The notes beneath the pieces are model-generated. The model worked only from the letters and a program-made list of their open reading frames with translations. It was not told the DNA's origin and did not search any database. The position numbers and the translations under genes were made by a program. This document shows positions 1 through 9,358 of a stretch of DNA of 64,000 nt, in pieces (positions within the stretch are counted from its first letter, which is position 1; every line of letters begins with the position of its first letter). This DNA is from Paucihalobacter ruber (GTDB taxonomy: Bacteria; Bacteroidota; Bacteroidia; Flavobacteriales; Flavobacteriaceae), in the NCBI RefSeq assembly GCF_006494535.1, contig NZ_VHIQ01000002.1, forward strand, positions 310,001-374,000, written 5' to 3'.

Positions 1-100
1 AAAATCTAAGTTAAGCTCAAATATACAAACTTAAAAATCGCTAAAAACCAATGTTTTGACATAGATTTAGACAAGTGGTGATTAAAATGTTACACTGCTA

Positions 101-991
101 TTAATTTATTTCTAATGGTAAATGTATTTGGATAAAATCTTCTAATTTAAGTTGTAAATCCAGATAATCTGCTTGGCTCCAGTCATCGCCGTGACCTCCT
201 TGGTAGACCGTAAATTCGTTTGCGGTGCCTTGTGTGTTTAATGAAGCAGCTAAGGTTTGGCCGTTACTTAGTGGCACAATTGGGTCTTGATCTCCGTAAA
301 ACAGAATTGTAGGAGAACTCAATGCCGAGACTTGAAGTGCCGGACTCACGGTCTCTGCTAAATTGGCATTTTGAGGATAAGCACTTGCATCGACCAAGAA
401 TTGTAATGCCAGTGGAAAGTTAGGGTCGTCGGCATAAAATGGATCGGTAAAATCAGTTGGACCAACAATGTTTGCAACAAACTTTACCTGATTACTCGTA
501 TCGTACACATAATCATACATAAGCGAAATATGCGCACCTGCGCTGGTGCCTATGAGTCCAAATTGTGGTTGAATCTGTAACTCGTTTTGCTGCGCGGTTA
601 ATTGACTAATAACCCGGCCTAAATCTAAAAATTGATTTGGAAAGGCCGGAACGCCAAACCCAGCCAGCACATAATTGATGTTGGCAATGGCATAATCCGA
701 ATGGTTTTCTCTTAGGAGATTTACAAATTGACTCATGTCGCTTTTATCTCCTGAGGTCCATCCACCACCATGAACGAGGATAATAACTTTAGTGTTTTCT
801 TGTGTACGTCCTTGCGGAAGGTATAGATCATAGACCTGTTTAGAATTAGTGCCGTATGATACATTAAGCAGCGTTTCTGCCTCCAGTATTTGATTTGGGT
901 TTTCATCCGCGGTATCGTCATTAGTGCTACAGGAAGTAACAAGAAAAATAGACATATAAAACGCGATGAATAAGAGAAGTTGTTTTTTCAT
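101..991 (-). CDS. alpha/beta hydrolase (carboxylesterase-type) lipoprotein
   Basis: A 296-residue secreted esterase/lipase-like alpha/beta hydrolase. A lipoprotein signal runs from Met1 to the lipobox LVTSC with Cys21, so it is probably membrane-anchored. HGGGW near residue 74 is the oxyanion-hole motif of the hormone-sensitive-lipase/BD-FAE class. GTSAG with Ser about 150 is the nucleophile elbow. The Asp of GDQDPIVPL and the His of GGHGDDW complete the triad. Length and motif order are normal for the family, so an active ester hydrolase is likely; the substrate is unknown. It stands alone, downstream of the fasciclin gene but separated from it by a terminator. Confidence 0.9.
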   Translation of the reverse strand: MKKQLLLFIAFYMSIFLVTSCSTNDDTADENPNQILEAETLLNVSYGTNSKQVYDLYLPQGRTQENTKVIILVHGGGWTSGDKSDMSQFVNLLRENHSDYAIANINYVLAGFGVPAFPNQFLDLGRVISQLTAQQNELQIQPQFGLIGTSAGAHISLMYDYVYDTSNQVKFVANIVGPTDFTDPFYADDPNFPLALQFLVDASAYPQNANLAETVSPALQVSALSSPTILFYGDQDPIVPLSNGQTLAASLNTQGTANEFTVYQGGHGDDWSQADYLDLQLKLEDFIQIHLPLEIN

Positions 992-1267
992 TATTAGATG
1001 TTTTTACACTTAAACGAGCAGAAATAAGGTTTATGTTATTTATTAACTTAATAGTTAAATTTCTTTTTTATTTAATGGCTTTTGTTAATGCAATATAACA
1101 TAAAAAAAATCTGGCAATTAATGTCTATTTCAACTTATAAAGGGCCTCTTATATAAAATTGTGTGATTTTGTTTGAGGGCTTAACGCATTATTTTACTCG
1201 TTGTTAAACTACGTAATTAATTCTAGTCTAACAGTTCCCTCTATTTTTGATAAAAAGCTGGATTGCA

Positions 1268-1307
1268 TAAAAAAACAGGATTGCTAAATAAATAACAATC
1301 CTGCTTT
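1268..1307 (-). terminator. rho-independent terminator after the fasciclin gene
   Basis: An 8-bp stem CAGGATTG/CAATCCTG (1276-1283 with 1296-1303) with a 12-nt loop. Read on the minus strand it is followed by seven T residues. It lies just past the stop of the minus-strand fasciclin gene. The rest of 992-1340 shows no gene. Confidence 0.8.
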
Positions 1308-1340
1308 ATAAATTTTAAATTAACTTTTTTAAGAAATCAA

Positions 1341-2345
1341 TTATGGTATTAATACGCTGTTAATTACATGAATCACACCATTTGTTGCTTGAACATTTAA
1401 CAAACTTGGTACTAACATTGCATTACCGTCTATAGTTAACGTTTCAAGATCCAAATCGAAACTTCCGTTAAGCGTTTCAACCGGGCCACTTGACAAATCG
1501 GTTGAAAACACACGACCGGGCACAACGTGATATAATAAGATTGGTGCTAAATCTTCAGGGGCAAGTCCGTTTACAGCATCAATAGCTTCCTGAACTGTAT
1601 TTACCCCTAAAAGGTTCATAAATGCTTGATTTGTTGGAGCAAAAACAGTAAAAGGTCCGTCATTTGCCAAAGTAGCAGCTAACTCTGCTTTGATGGCTGC
1701 TGCCAATAAAACAGAAAATTCCGGATCAAAACTACTTGCTAATTCAACTAAATTTTGTGTAGGTGGAAATAAGACATCATCAATAGCGTGTATTACCCCA
1801 TTTCGAGCTTCTATATCGGCAATAACTACCGTAGCATCATTTATAGTTACACTAGAACCAACATTTACTTCAACGCTGGCACCGTTTAAAGTAGCCACAA
1901 ATCCATTGCTTGGTAAATCTCCACTAAAAACCGTACCGGCGACAGCATGGTACAATAAAATAGACCTTAAGGTTTCTACTCCTAAGGTAGAAACAATATT
2001 TCTTTGATTCAATCCATATTTTTCAAAAGCAGCATCGGTTGGCGCAAAAACAGTAAGACGGTTTGAAGAAACTGTACCCGCTAAACCGGTTCGAGCAAGT
2101 GCAACATTTAAGGTTCTAAATGTTGGTCTGTTCATTCTAGATTGAGTAGATTCATTATCTGAACCTTCTGATTCTGAGCCATAACTGTCTAAAACTTCTA
2201 CAATTGTGCGCTGTAAATCAGCATTTTCATCAAGGTATGTGTCTTCTGTATTACATGAAGTAATTAGCGTTAACACAAATAAAAGAAGCGCAGGTAATTT
2301 TAAATAATAAACTTGGGGTTTTGGTAAATTAATAGCTAATTTCAT
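1341..2345 (-). CDS. fasciclin (FAS1) domain lipoprotein, two FAS1 repeats
   Basis: A surface or periplasmic adhesion-type protein with two tandem FAS1 domains. Each carries the family signatures: a FAPT/AF motif (TVFAPTDAAF and TVFAPTNQAF), a central YH motif (LLYHAVAGTV and LLYHVVPGRV) and an ending NGVIH.I..VL. A lipobox LITSC follows the hydrophobic N-terminus. An in-frame ATG exists at 2369, but a TAnnTTTG promoter box sits at 2372-2379 and would place the transcript start at or inside that codon. The ATG at 2345 was therefore chosen (334 aa). FAS1 function in Bacteroidota is generally adhesion or matrix binding; the ligand here is unknown. Confidence 0.9.
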   Translation of the reverse strand: MKLAINLPKPQVYYLKLPALLLFVLTLITSCNTEDTYLDENADLQRTIVEVLDSYGSESEGSDNESTQSRMNRPTFRTLNVALARTGLAGTVSSNRLTVFAPTDAAFEKYGLNQRNIVSTLGVETLRSILLYHAVAGTVFSGDLPSNGFVATLNGASVEVNVGSSVTINDATVVIADIEARNGVIHAIDDVLFPPTQNLVELASSFDPEFSVLLAAAIKAELAATLANDGPFTVFAPTNQAFMNLLGVNTVQEAIDAVNGLAPEDLAPILLYHVVPGRVFSTDLSSGPVETLNGSFDLDLETLTIDGNAMLVPSLLNVQATNGVIHVINSVLIP

Positions 2346-2371
2346 TGCTTCTGGTTTTAAATTAAACATCT

Positions 2372-2379
2372 CAAATTTA
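2372..2379 (-). promoter_or_regulatory. putative Bacteroidota -7 box for the fasciclin gene
   Basis: TAAATTTG on the minus strand matches the Bacteroidota -7 consensus TAnnTTTG and lies 26 nt before the chosen ATG. No clear -33 TTG at the usual spacing was found, so this rests on the -7 box alone. Confidence 0.4.
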
Positions 2380-2732
2380 CCTGTTTTGTTTAACTATTTA
2401 TAACTTTTTATTAAACATTTAACGTGTTTTGTTAAAGATTTCTAAAAAACACAGAAATATTAATTCCAATTAAACCTCTGATATTTCTATATTATTTGTA
2501 AAAAATAAACATAACTATACAAAATAAAATATAATTGGCACTAATTAAATAAGGCCGGCACATTGTTCCCTCTCATAAATAAATTATAGCTTTAGCTCCA
2601 TCTAGTATACCTTATTTTCAAGTTTTACCTTGTTCTTAGGACAGATTGCTATCTTCAGTGATTTTCTTTGCTGCTTTTTAAACCCTTAAACAGACATCCA
2701 AAACTTGTCTTTATCCGCATTAAATAATTAAG
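2380..2732. other. AT-rich intergenic stretch without recognised content
   Basis: No open frame of convincing composition, no hairpin with a T-tract and no repeat was seen. It separates the divergent fasciclin gene and the AraC-tail remnant. Confidence 0.5.
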
Positions 2733-2912
2733 GTCTTTTTTAAGAAACAAATTGCTATGGCTATGGCACCTTCCGAATTCTTGAATAAAACGTCTCAACT
2801 CTGACCAAGAATTGTCCAATTTTAGACTTTTCATTTAATAATGTGGTCCTACTTTATAAATCTGATCAAATTAGAACCTTCTGCTTTTAATTTAGATTGC
2901 ATATAACTCATA
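2733..2912 (+). pseudogene. fragment: 3' end of an AraC-family regulator plus downstream sequence
   Basis: This stretch is a diverged copy of 7563-7735. It holds the last codons of an AraC HTH domain (KKQ...M-A-P-S-E-F-L-N-K-T-S-Q-L-stop, against M-T-P-S-E-F-L-N-K-A-S-Q-L-stop in the intact gene). It also holds the following non-coding sequence, including the shared run TCCTACTTTATAAATC. No upstream part of the gene is present, so it cannot encode a regulator. It is probably the scar of a duplication or of loss of a second regulator and its target genes. Confidence 0.7.
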
Positions 2913-3129
2913 CATTTGAACAAGATATTGTAATGGCAAATATCGGCCGCACATTAACCCTTATTAGCCTGTAAGCATTTTAAGCAAATTTTTCTGTATT
3001 ACATGTTATGACTATTTGATAAAGCCGTTATCAAGCAACATCAACTAAGAGCCAGAGCTTAATTTAAAGGTAAAGTATCCGTAAAAATTATAAAGCCTAA
3101 TTTTAACTTTAAATAGTGATTTTAAAAGC

Positions 3130-3858
3130 ATGAAAAAAACCTTCTTAACACTTTCATTTGTATTTACTTCTTTTTTGGGGTTTTCGCAAGACATTAAAGA
3201 CATCGATTCAACGGCGCTATTTATACTAGATAAAATGGCAGATGTTATTGGAGATTTAGAAGCTGTAAGCTTCAATTTAAGTAATTCCATAGATAAATTA
3301 GATGCGCAAAAAAATATTATCAAACACTATTCTACTAATAAAATCTTGCTCTCTGGGGCTAATAAGCTACAAATTCGTACTGAAGGAACGAGAGGTAAAA
3401 GCAGTTTTTATTATGATGGTTTTTATTTGTCTTATTACAACTATGATGAAAATAATCATATTACCCTTGAAGCTCCAGAATCAACTTTAGAAATGATTGA
3501 TCAAATGCATCTTGATTATGACTTTCAATTCCCTGCTGCAGATTTCTTCTACCCGTCGTTTACAGACGATCTGATAGAACAATTTACGAGTATTAAGTTT
3601 TTAGGTAAGAAAAGTATAGACGGAGAAGAATGTTACCATATAATGGCAATCAACAAAGATTTAAACGTGCAATTATGGATTTCAGATAAGACCTATTTAC
3701 TTCCAAAACATTTTGTAATCATTAATACATCCAAATCAAATCTTCAATACGAATCTACATTTAGTAATTGGTCATTAAATCCTGTTATTCCAGATTCTGC
3801 ATTCAATTTTTTACCACCACCAGGGTCAAAATTAATAAGCATTCTAAAAAAGTCTTAG
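3130..3858 (+). CDS. DUF2092-type periplasmic protein
   Basis: A 242-residue exported protein with a clean signal peptide ending at GFSQ (about residue 20). The remainder resembles DUF2092 proteins, whose fold relates to the LolA/LolB-type lipoprotein-carrier half-barrel. Features seen are an N-terminal helix (ALFILDKMADVIGDLEAVSF), a central FYYDGFYLSYYNYDENNHITLEAP segment and a late GEECYHIMAINKDLNVQLWISDKTYLLPKHF strand pair. The next gene begins 26 nt downstream on the same strand and is a DUF6515 protein. This pairing recurs in related genomes as far as I know, which suggests joint function at the envelope. The biochemical role is unknown. Confidence 0.8.
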   Translation: MKKTFLTLSFVFTSFLGFSQDIKDIDSTALFILDKMADVIGDLEAVSFNLSNSIDKLDAQKNIIKHYSTNKILLSGANKLQIRTEGTRGKSSFYYDGFYLSYYNYDENNHITLEAPESTLEMIDQMHLDYDFQFPAADFFYPSFTDDLIEQFTSIKFLGKKSIDGEECYHIMAINKDLNVQLWISDKTYLLPKHFVIINTSKSNLQYESTFSNWSLNPVIPDSAFNFLPPPGSKLISILKKS

Positions 3859-3884
3859 TCTTAACCATAAAGCTATAATATATC

Positions 3885-4979
3885 ATGACAAAATATATAA
3901 TCGATATAAAGTATAAACTAGGTATTTTATTTGTTTTTTTAGCCTTAATTCTTCCTACAGAAGTATTAGCGCAAAGAATAAGTCACGGCGCGTCAAGAGG
4001 CGGAGGTCGCACAATGTCTAGACCTAGTGCCTCTCGCGCAACACCAGGAAGAACAATAAATGGAGGTCATAAAGCTATGCCAAACCGGAATTTTTCAAAA
4101 CCCACAACAGCTACAAATAGACCTACAACACGGCCTAAAACACCCGCAAATAGAGCATCAACAACCCCTAATATAGCAAGAAACAAAACGGCCCCTAATA
4201 ACCGACCTATTTCTAACAACATAAAGACACGTGAGACTTCTAAAATTAAGTATAATAATAATAATAATACGAATAGAGTCCAGAACAAGACTAAAACACG
4301 ACAAAATAACACAAATCGTGTTAGTAATAACCGGGCAGGTAATAGCAACCGCTTAGGAAACAATAATATTAATATTAATGTTGATAATCGTAGGTATACC
4401 AACATTAGAAACACAAGAGTAAGAACGAGCACTAGACCTTACTCTAGGCCACCATACCGTTACGGAGGCCGCGGTTATTATTGTCATAGGCCTTACTATT
4501 ACCACCCTTACAGGCCTTATTACTGGGGGTCTTATTATCGTCCATGGGGACATTTTATAACATCATTGGCTACGACAGCCATAATTGTAGCAATAGTAAG
4601 TGAAAATAATGACTCGAATGAAACTAAAGAAGAATATCATTATGAAAACGGGACGTATTATTTAAAAACAGAGGACGGTTTTGTGTCAGTTCAAGCGCCA
4701 ACTGGCGCCCAAGTTCCCTCAATACCAAAAGAAGCCGAAACTGTAATAGTTAATGAGACCAAAAATTATTACTATGGTGGTGCTTTTTATGAAAAAAATG
4801 CCGAAGGCTATATTGTAGTGCCAGCTTCAGCTGGTACCATAGTGCCCGGTTTACCAGAAGGGGGAGAAGAGGTTAAGATTGGAGATCAAACTTATGTGCA
4901 GTTCGGAGAAACCTATTACCAACCTATTAGCATTGATGGTAAGGACATGTATGAAATTGTAGAAATTAAAGAAGAATAA
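3885..4979 (+). CDS. DUF6515-family exported protein with low-complexity Asn/Arg/Thr region
   Basis: 364 residues. The signal/anchor ends near LAQ (residue ~30). Residues ~35-165 are a disordered Arg/Asn/Thr/Pro-rich tract with poly-Asn runs; ~175-215 is Tyr/Arg/Pro-rich (RPYYYHPYRPYYWGS). A short hydrophobic segment (~215-235) follows. The C-terminal ~125 residues carry two related YYxGxxYY-type repeats (EYHYENGTYYLKTEDGF, NYYYGGAFYEKNAEGY) typical of DUF6515. It is probably co-transcribed with the DUF2092 gene upstream. The basic, flexible region could bind cell wall, DNA or polysaccharide, but nothing in the sequence decides this. Confidence 0.8.
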   Translation: MTKYIIDIKYKLGILFVFLALILPTEVLAQRISHGASRGGGRTMSRPSASRATPGRTINGGHKAMPNRNFSKPTTATNRPTTRPKTPANRASTTPNIARNKTAPNNRPISNNIKTRETSKIKYNNNNNTNRVQNKTKTRQNNTNRVSNNRAGNSNRLGNNNININVDNRRYTNIRNTRVRTSTRPYSRPPYRYGGRGYYCHRPYYYHPYRPYYWGSYYRPWGHFITSLATTAIIVAIVSENNDSNETKEEYHYENGTYYLKTEDGFVSVQAPTGAQVPSIPKEAETVIVNETKNYYYGGAFYEKNAEGYIVVPASAGTIVPGLPEGGEEVKIGDQTYVQFGETYYQPISIDGKDMYEIVEIKEE

Positions 4980-5115
4980 ATTTGTACTGAATAAAAATAT
5001 TAGTTTTTATAATCTTAAAACAGATGTCATTTTAAATGTTTTTATTAAAAAACAACTTCCATTTACTTATTTTGTTTTTCCAGTTTTGAACTTCCCTGAA
5101 TAGAGTTGACCGTTT

Positions 5116-5990
5116 TTAAACATTAATTTCATTATTAAAAATAGTAATAGATTTTGGATGAAAAGCACTTTTCATCCAAAATCTATTTTCAAATTGCATT
5201 GGACTTATCTTTCCTATATTATTATATGATCTTACTGTATTATATTGATTAAGTGCCTTTTTTACCATTTGCTTTAACTGCTCAAAGCTTTTAGGCTTCC
5301 AATGTTCAATATAATCGTTCTTTATGGTTCTATTTATACGCTCAGCATAAGCATTGTCCTGGGCTGTTTTGGCCATACTCATTTTAAAACTTTTGTCCTT
5401 TAAAAGATTAATGTACTCATTGTAAATATACTGGCTTCCTCTGTCTAAGTGATGGATCTCAGGAGCTTTTTTACTTTTTAAAGCCATTCGAAGCACTTTT
5501 ACATTGGCTATTGCTCTCATATGATCTGACACCTGATAACCTACTATTTTTTTGGTATAAACATCTATTATAAATACTGCATAATAAAACTTCTCACCAA
5601 CACGTATGTAAGTAATATCAGACTGCCAGATTACTGAGGGTGCATTTAACTTCATGCCCTTAATCAGGTTAGGATAATATATATCTGATGAGTAGGTAGT
5701 CCTTCTAAAGTTCTTCTTGCGCTTTAAACGACACCCTAATTCCATAAAAGTCTCTACAAAGTAGTCTCTCTACCTATAAAATCGGGACGCAATGTATAGT
5801 ACATTTTCTCAACCCCACAACCGGGATGCTCCTCTCTTAGATGATTAGCTTCTATAATCAAATTTTCAATCTTTTTGTTAAAGATTGCTTGGCGTCTGGC
5901 ATACTGATAAACAGCCTGCTTACTAATGCCTATGGTTTGATATAAGTGATTGGTGGAGAAATTTATTTTCTTTTGGTTCTTGCTGAACCA
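5116..5990 (-). pseudogene. IS3-family transposase OrfB (DDE), frameshifted
   Basis: The intact C-terminal 209 codons (5116-5745) hold the integrase core with all three acidic residues: the D of WQSDITYIRVG, the D of HLDRGSQYIYNEY and the E of NAYAERINRTIKNDYI. The N-terminal HTH_21 part is readable at about 5762-5965 (ISKQAVYQYARRQAIF, HPGCGVEKMYYTLRPDFIGR) but lies in another frame. About one nucleotide is missing near 5757-5765, followed by stops. The programmed A/B slippage of IS3 elements does not explain this internal break. Confidence 0.88.
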
Positions 5991-6360
5991 CTCGATTGTT
6001 GGGTGTTGGAGTTTTTTTTAATGTCGATATCTAGCTCATCCTTAGCGATATCAATCATCTTTTCTAAATAATCAATCTGTATCTGTTTTTGACCCACAGT
6101 ACGCTCTAACTCCTTAATCTTTTGCTCAAGGGCTTTTAGTTTTTGTGTGGTACTGTCTTTCATCTCTACTATACGTTGACCTCGTTCGTTTGAACAAGAA
6201 TATTTATAAATCCATCTATAAATAACCTGACCTTTAATTTTATGTAATCACTCTAATTCGAGTAGACTAACTTTACCACTTTCAAAATCATTAACAATAG
6301 ACTTTTAAATTCTTCTGAATACTTACTTTGTTTACTAATTAATTTTACATTTGCTTTCAT
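5963..6360 (-). pseudogene. IS3-family OrfA (HTH/leucine zipper), frameshift and stop
   Basis: The start at 6360 reads M-K-A-N-V-K-L-I-S-K-Q-S-K-Y-S-E-E-F-K and then loses one base. The restored frame meets a TGA (EL-E-stop) before the HTH region (KGQVIYRWIYKYS). The downstream 66 codons (5963-6163) are open and form the usual OrfA coiled coil (LEQKIKELERTVGQKQIQI). Two lesions make the product non-functional. Confidence 0.82.
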
Positions 6361-6448
6361 ATAAATTGACTTTAAGTGGTGAACCTATATCAGGGACGTA
6401 CACTTGTAGTAAAAATCACTTTTAAGACTTTTAAATTCGTTTATTATT

Positions 6449-7624
6449 TTGATTAGTGCTGACATTGCCTCATTTATTTGTTTCTCGGGATTTTTACTTG
6501 GGGTGGTTATTTTACTAATTCTCATTCTTGCCAATAGTAAGCGCCCTTATTACAACTTTCTCCTTTCATTATGCATCTTTAGCTTTACATATTTAATGTT
6601 TGTTAGTGGTTTAATATGGAGTGGGCTAATTATTGAAGTTCCTCACTTCTTTCGTACGGCAAGTCCCGTTATTTATCTAATTGCGCCAGCAGCTTTTCTT
6701 TATGTCAGAGCCATATTAGAGGAAGAAGAAAAGTTCAAATTAATAGACATAATTCATTTTTTGCCAGCACTTTTACATTTTTTAGAAATGGCACCGTTCT
6801 TCTTTCAATCTGCTGAAATAAAAATAGGTATTCTTCAGAGTATCTTTATAGACCCTGATTATTCACTTGCTATGTACGAAGGTTTACTCCCCACTAATGT
6901 ACATGCCTTTCTCAAAACTGGGATTGGATTGGTTTATTTTCTGTCTCAATTCTACATTATCGGTAAGTATAAACGCAAATATACCCCCTTGGATTCTTAT
7001 GAAGCAAAAGTCGTTAATTGGTTAATGTGGTTTACATTGATTCTAACCGTTTCTTATACTTTACTATTTATTGGATTACTCATAAATGATGAAAATAATA
7101 CTGTCCAACATTTCCTTACGGTATTAATAGGAATAGCCCTTCTCATCATTTTAGGCTTTCTGTTTTTCCAGCCACAAATCCTTTACGGTTTATCTGATTT
7201 TTCGGAATCGGAGAATTTAGCTGAGGATATTTTTTCTAAAGTAGCCAATAAACCTAGCCTTTCTCTGTCAATAAATCAAATTAAGGATTACCAACACAAT
7301 ATCGAGGAATACCTAGAATCAAAAAAGCCTTATTTAAATTGTGATTTTAGAATGCAAAATATGGTAGAGGATACGGGCATTCCGCGGCATCATCTGTCAG
7401 CCGTGATTAATACCACTTTTAAGCAGAACTTCAGTAGCCTGATCAATGAATACAGAATCAACTACATAGAGAAAAACATTAACAGTAAGGCATGGACGAA
7501 TCTCTCAATAGAAGGTATTGGCATAGAAGCAGGCTTCAAATCTAGATCTACTTTTCTAGAAGTTTTTAAGAAACAAACCGGTATGACACCTTCTGAATTC
7601 TTGAATAAAGCATCTCAACTCTGA
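6449..7624 (+). CDS. membrane-anchored AraC-family transcriptional regulator
   Basis: 391 residues. The first ~240 form about seven hydrophobic helices, as in the common flavobacterial 7TM-AraC regulators that are thought to sense a signal in the membrane. The last ~100 are a two-helix-turn-helix AraC domain (YLNCDFRMQNMVEDTGIPRHHLSAVIN and IGIEAGFKSRSTFLEVFKKQTGMTPSEFL). The start is TTG at 6449; no ATG precedes the first helix. Being just upstream on the same strand, it probably controls the lipocalin/barrel genes at 7830-11076. The dead IS ends 47 bp upstream. The last part of the gene is duplicated at 2733. Confidence 0.88.
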   Translation: MISADIASFICFSGFLLGVVILLILILANSKRPYYNFLLSLCIFSFTYLMFVSGLIWSGLIIEVPHFFRTASPVIYLIAPAAFLYVRAILEEEEKFKLIDIIHFLPALLHFLEMAPFFFQSAEIKIGILQSIFIDPDYSLAMYEGLLPTNVHAFLKTGIGLVYFLSQFYIIGKYKRKYTPLDSYEAKVVNWLMWFTLILTVSYTLLFIGLLINDENNTVQHFLTVLIGIALLIILGFLFFQPQILYGLSDFSESENLAEDIFSKVANKPSLSLSINQIKDYQHNIEEYLESKKPYLNCDFRMQNMVEDTGIPRHHLSAVINTTFKQNFSSLINEYRINYIEKNINSKAWTNLSIEGIGIEAGFKSRSTFLEVFKKQTGMTPSEFLNKASQL

Positions 7625-7829
7625 CCAAGAACCCTTTAATCTTGGTCTTTTCTTCAAACAATGTTGTCCTACTTTATAAATCAGATCAAATTAGAGCCAT
7701 CTGCTTTTAGTTTGAATTGCACCTAACAAATATATTTGCTCCAGATATGAAGTTAGGTAAATTTCTGTCTCACCTGAATTTTTATTGGCCGTTTGGCTTT
7801 ACGTGTAATTTTTTAAAATCTCATTATCA

Positions 7830-9227
7830 ATGAATCAAATTAGTAGTTACAAAAAAAGAATTGGATTAAAGAGTTTTAACGCTTTTTTAATCAGCAATAG
7901 GTCATTTTTTTCAAGCCTAACAAAACAGGATTCAAAACAATCTAAACAGACCAATTTGAATCTCTTTTCTCAAACGTCTCGTCTAGCCTTGGTCTTATTT
8001 TTCTTTATCAGCATGTTCCAGTCTGGACATTCACAAGTTACAGGTCCTGGTATTGAGACTGTAACAGGACAGGCAATTTACGACTTACCGCGTGACCATG
8101 CCTGGCATGGTGGCGCCTTTTATCAAAGCAACGACTACAACGAGTGGCATTATATTACCGCATTAGGCAAGGATGTTAAATCGGGCGACCGGATATCCAT
8201 TTTTTGGGTACCTCTTGCCCAGGGCTGGATGGCAGATGAGGGTCGTCCGTTGCACAACGTTCTATTCGCCTATCATAATCTTGATACCGGTGAGTTTAGT
8301 AGCTCGTTATGCTATATTACGGGACCGCTAACTACAGAAGGTTCAGCGGCTGATGCAAAAGATTTTTCGTTCAAATATTCTATCGACGATAGCAAGAACG
8401 GGTTCACCACTGAATATGATTACCCGACTGAAACATGGAGATTTTCCGGTTACAACACCAAAAATGACAAATGGAATCAACCATTTAAACTGGATATGAC
8501 GGCAACCTTGGCTGCGCCCGGTTATGTTCCTATGGCTTATTGGGGTTTGGAAAGCATTGGAGTAGATCCGCAGGATCGACAAAATCCCGAGTCAATGTAC
8601 GGACTAACTTACTATTACACTGCACCACAGATGGCCGTGAAGGGCAATGTTGAATTAGGTGGCCGCACCATTCAATTTGAAGCAAATGGCTGGTTCGAAC
8701 ACCAATGGGGGAATTTCCGCAATACTTATCAATACCGATATTTCTGGGCATGGTTCCGTTTCAACAACGGCGATATGATGACATTCAGGCAATATTACAA
8801 AGAGGCAGGTTTCATGGATCCAAATTATGAAGTGAACCGTTACCTGTTTATGGATGGTGATACCCATAAAAGGTCTTATGCCTTTGGAGAGAATATCAAG
8901 GTTATTCCATCGAAAATGTGGAAATCGCCCAAGTCTGGCAAGGAGTACCCATGGTATGGGCGGATCGAAACTCCGCATGGTACCTATTACTACGAGCCAA
9001 CTTTTCCGGAGCAGGAAGGGTATGCACTCGCAGGCGCATACATTGAAGGCGTTATCCAGTTACGGGAGGGTGCTCCGGATGGACCGATTGTGGCCACTGG
9101 TTTCACCGAAATGATTATGCTCACAGAGCCATTTGAAGACGGCTCCGACCCATCAATGGGCCCACCAATCTCTCGCAGTTTACCTGAAGATCCTAAAGGT
9201 CCATGGAAACCAATGAATAAAAATTAA
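7830..9227 (+). CDS. secreted CrtC/AttH-like lipocalin-family protein
   Basis: 465 residues. An unusually long N-region (~48 aa, Lys/Ser/Asn-rich) precedes a hydrophobic signal segment ending at GHSQ (~69). The mature part shows the hallmarks of the CrtC (carotenoid 1,2-hydratase)/AttH double-lipocalin family: DHAWHGGAFYQSNDYNEWHY near the start and WFEHQWG near residue 288 at the opening of the second barrel, followed by YRYFWAWFRFNNGDMMTF. CrtC enzymes hydrate carotenoid double bonds; secreted homologues in Bacteroidota are uncharacterised and may bind or modify lipids. No other carotenoid genes are nearby. G+C is clearly higher than in flanking genes, which suggests acquisition by transfer. 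It is followed by a strong terminator. Confidence 0.82.
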   Translation: MNQISSYKKRIGLKSFNAFLISNRSFFSSLTKQDSKQSKQTNLNLFSQTSRLALVLFFFISMFQSGHSQVTGPGIETVTGQAIYDLPRDHAWHGGAFYQSNDYNEWHYITALGKDVKSGDRISIFWVPLAQGWMADEGRPLHNVLFAYHNLDTGEFSSSLCYITGPLTTEGSAADAKDFSFKYSIDDSKNGFTTEYDYPTETWRFSGYNTKNDKWNQPFKLDMTATLAAPGYVPMAYWGLESIGVDPQDRQNPESMYGLTYYYTAPQMAVKGNVELGGRTIQFEANGWFEHQWGNFRNTYQYRYFWAWFRFNNGDMMTFRQYYKEAGFMDPNYEVNRYLFMDGDTHKRSYAFGENIKVIPSKMWKSPKSGKEYPWYGRIETPHGTYYYEPTFPEQEGYALAGAYIEGVIQLREGAPDGPIVATGFTEMIMLTEPFEDGSDPSMGPPISRSLPEDPKGPWKPMNKN

Positions 9228-9268
9228 TTGTAGAGGTAGAGGGAGGGTTACTACACTGCACTTATATT

Positions 9269-9297
9269 CATCATCGGCGCACTTAGCGCCGATGATG
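9269..9297 (+). terminator. strong hairpin after the CrtC-like gene
   Basis: A perfect 12-bp G+C-rich stem CATCATCGGCGC/GCGCCGATGATG with a 5-nt loop, followed by TATTTAACCTTTTT. It separates the lipocalin gene from the barrel genes downstream, so those may have a second promoter or depend on readthrough. Confidence 0.75.
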
Positions 9298-9358
9298 TAT
9301 TTAACCTTTTTGTATTAGATATTTCCAAGATTAAAATTGTCTGGTAGCCATATAAGAA

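Larger units (their letters stand above)
5087..6402 (-). mobile_element. decayed IS3-family insertion sequence
   Basis: A 1316-bp element bounded by imperfect 25-bp terminal inverted repeats that begin with TG (5087-5111, TGAACTTCCCTG...) and end with CA (6378-6402, complement TGTACGTCCCTG...). It carries orfA and orfB on the minus strand in the normal IS3 arrangement. No 3-4 bp target duplication is visible at the ends. Both reading frames are damaged, so it cannot move on its own. It lies 47 bp upstream of the AraC gene at 6449 and may have displaced that gene's promoter. Confidence 0.88.

Noticed and set aside
733-942. Open frames antisense or out of frame to the esterase gene
   Set aside because: They overlap a clearly recognisable hydrolase and have no protein character.
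4067-4432. 121-codon minus-strand Leu-rich frame opposite the DUF6515 gene
   Set aside because: It is the mirror of Asn/Thr codons in the low-complexity region.
8343-9114. Four frames overlapping the CrtC-like gene
   Set aside because: Shadows produced by the higher G+C content of the real gene.
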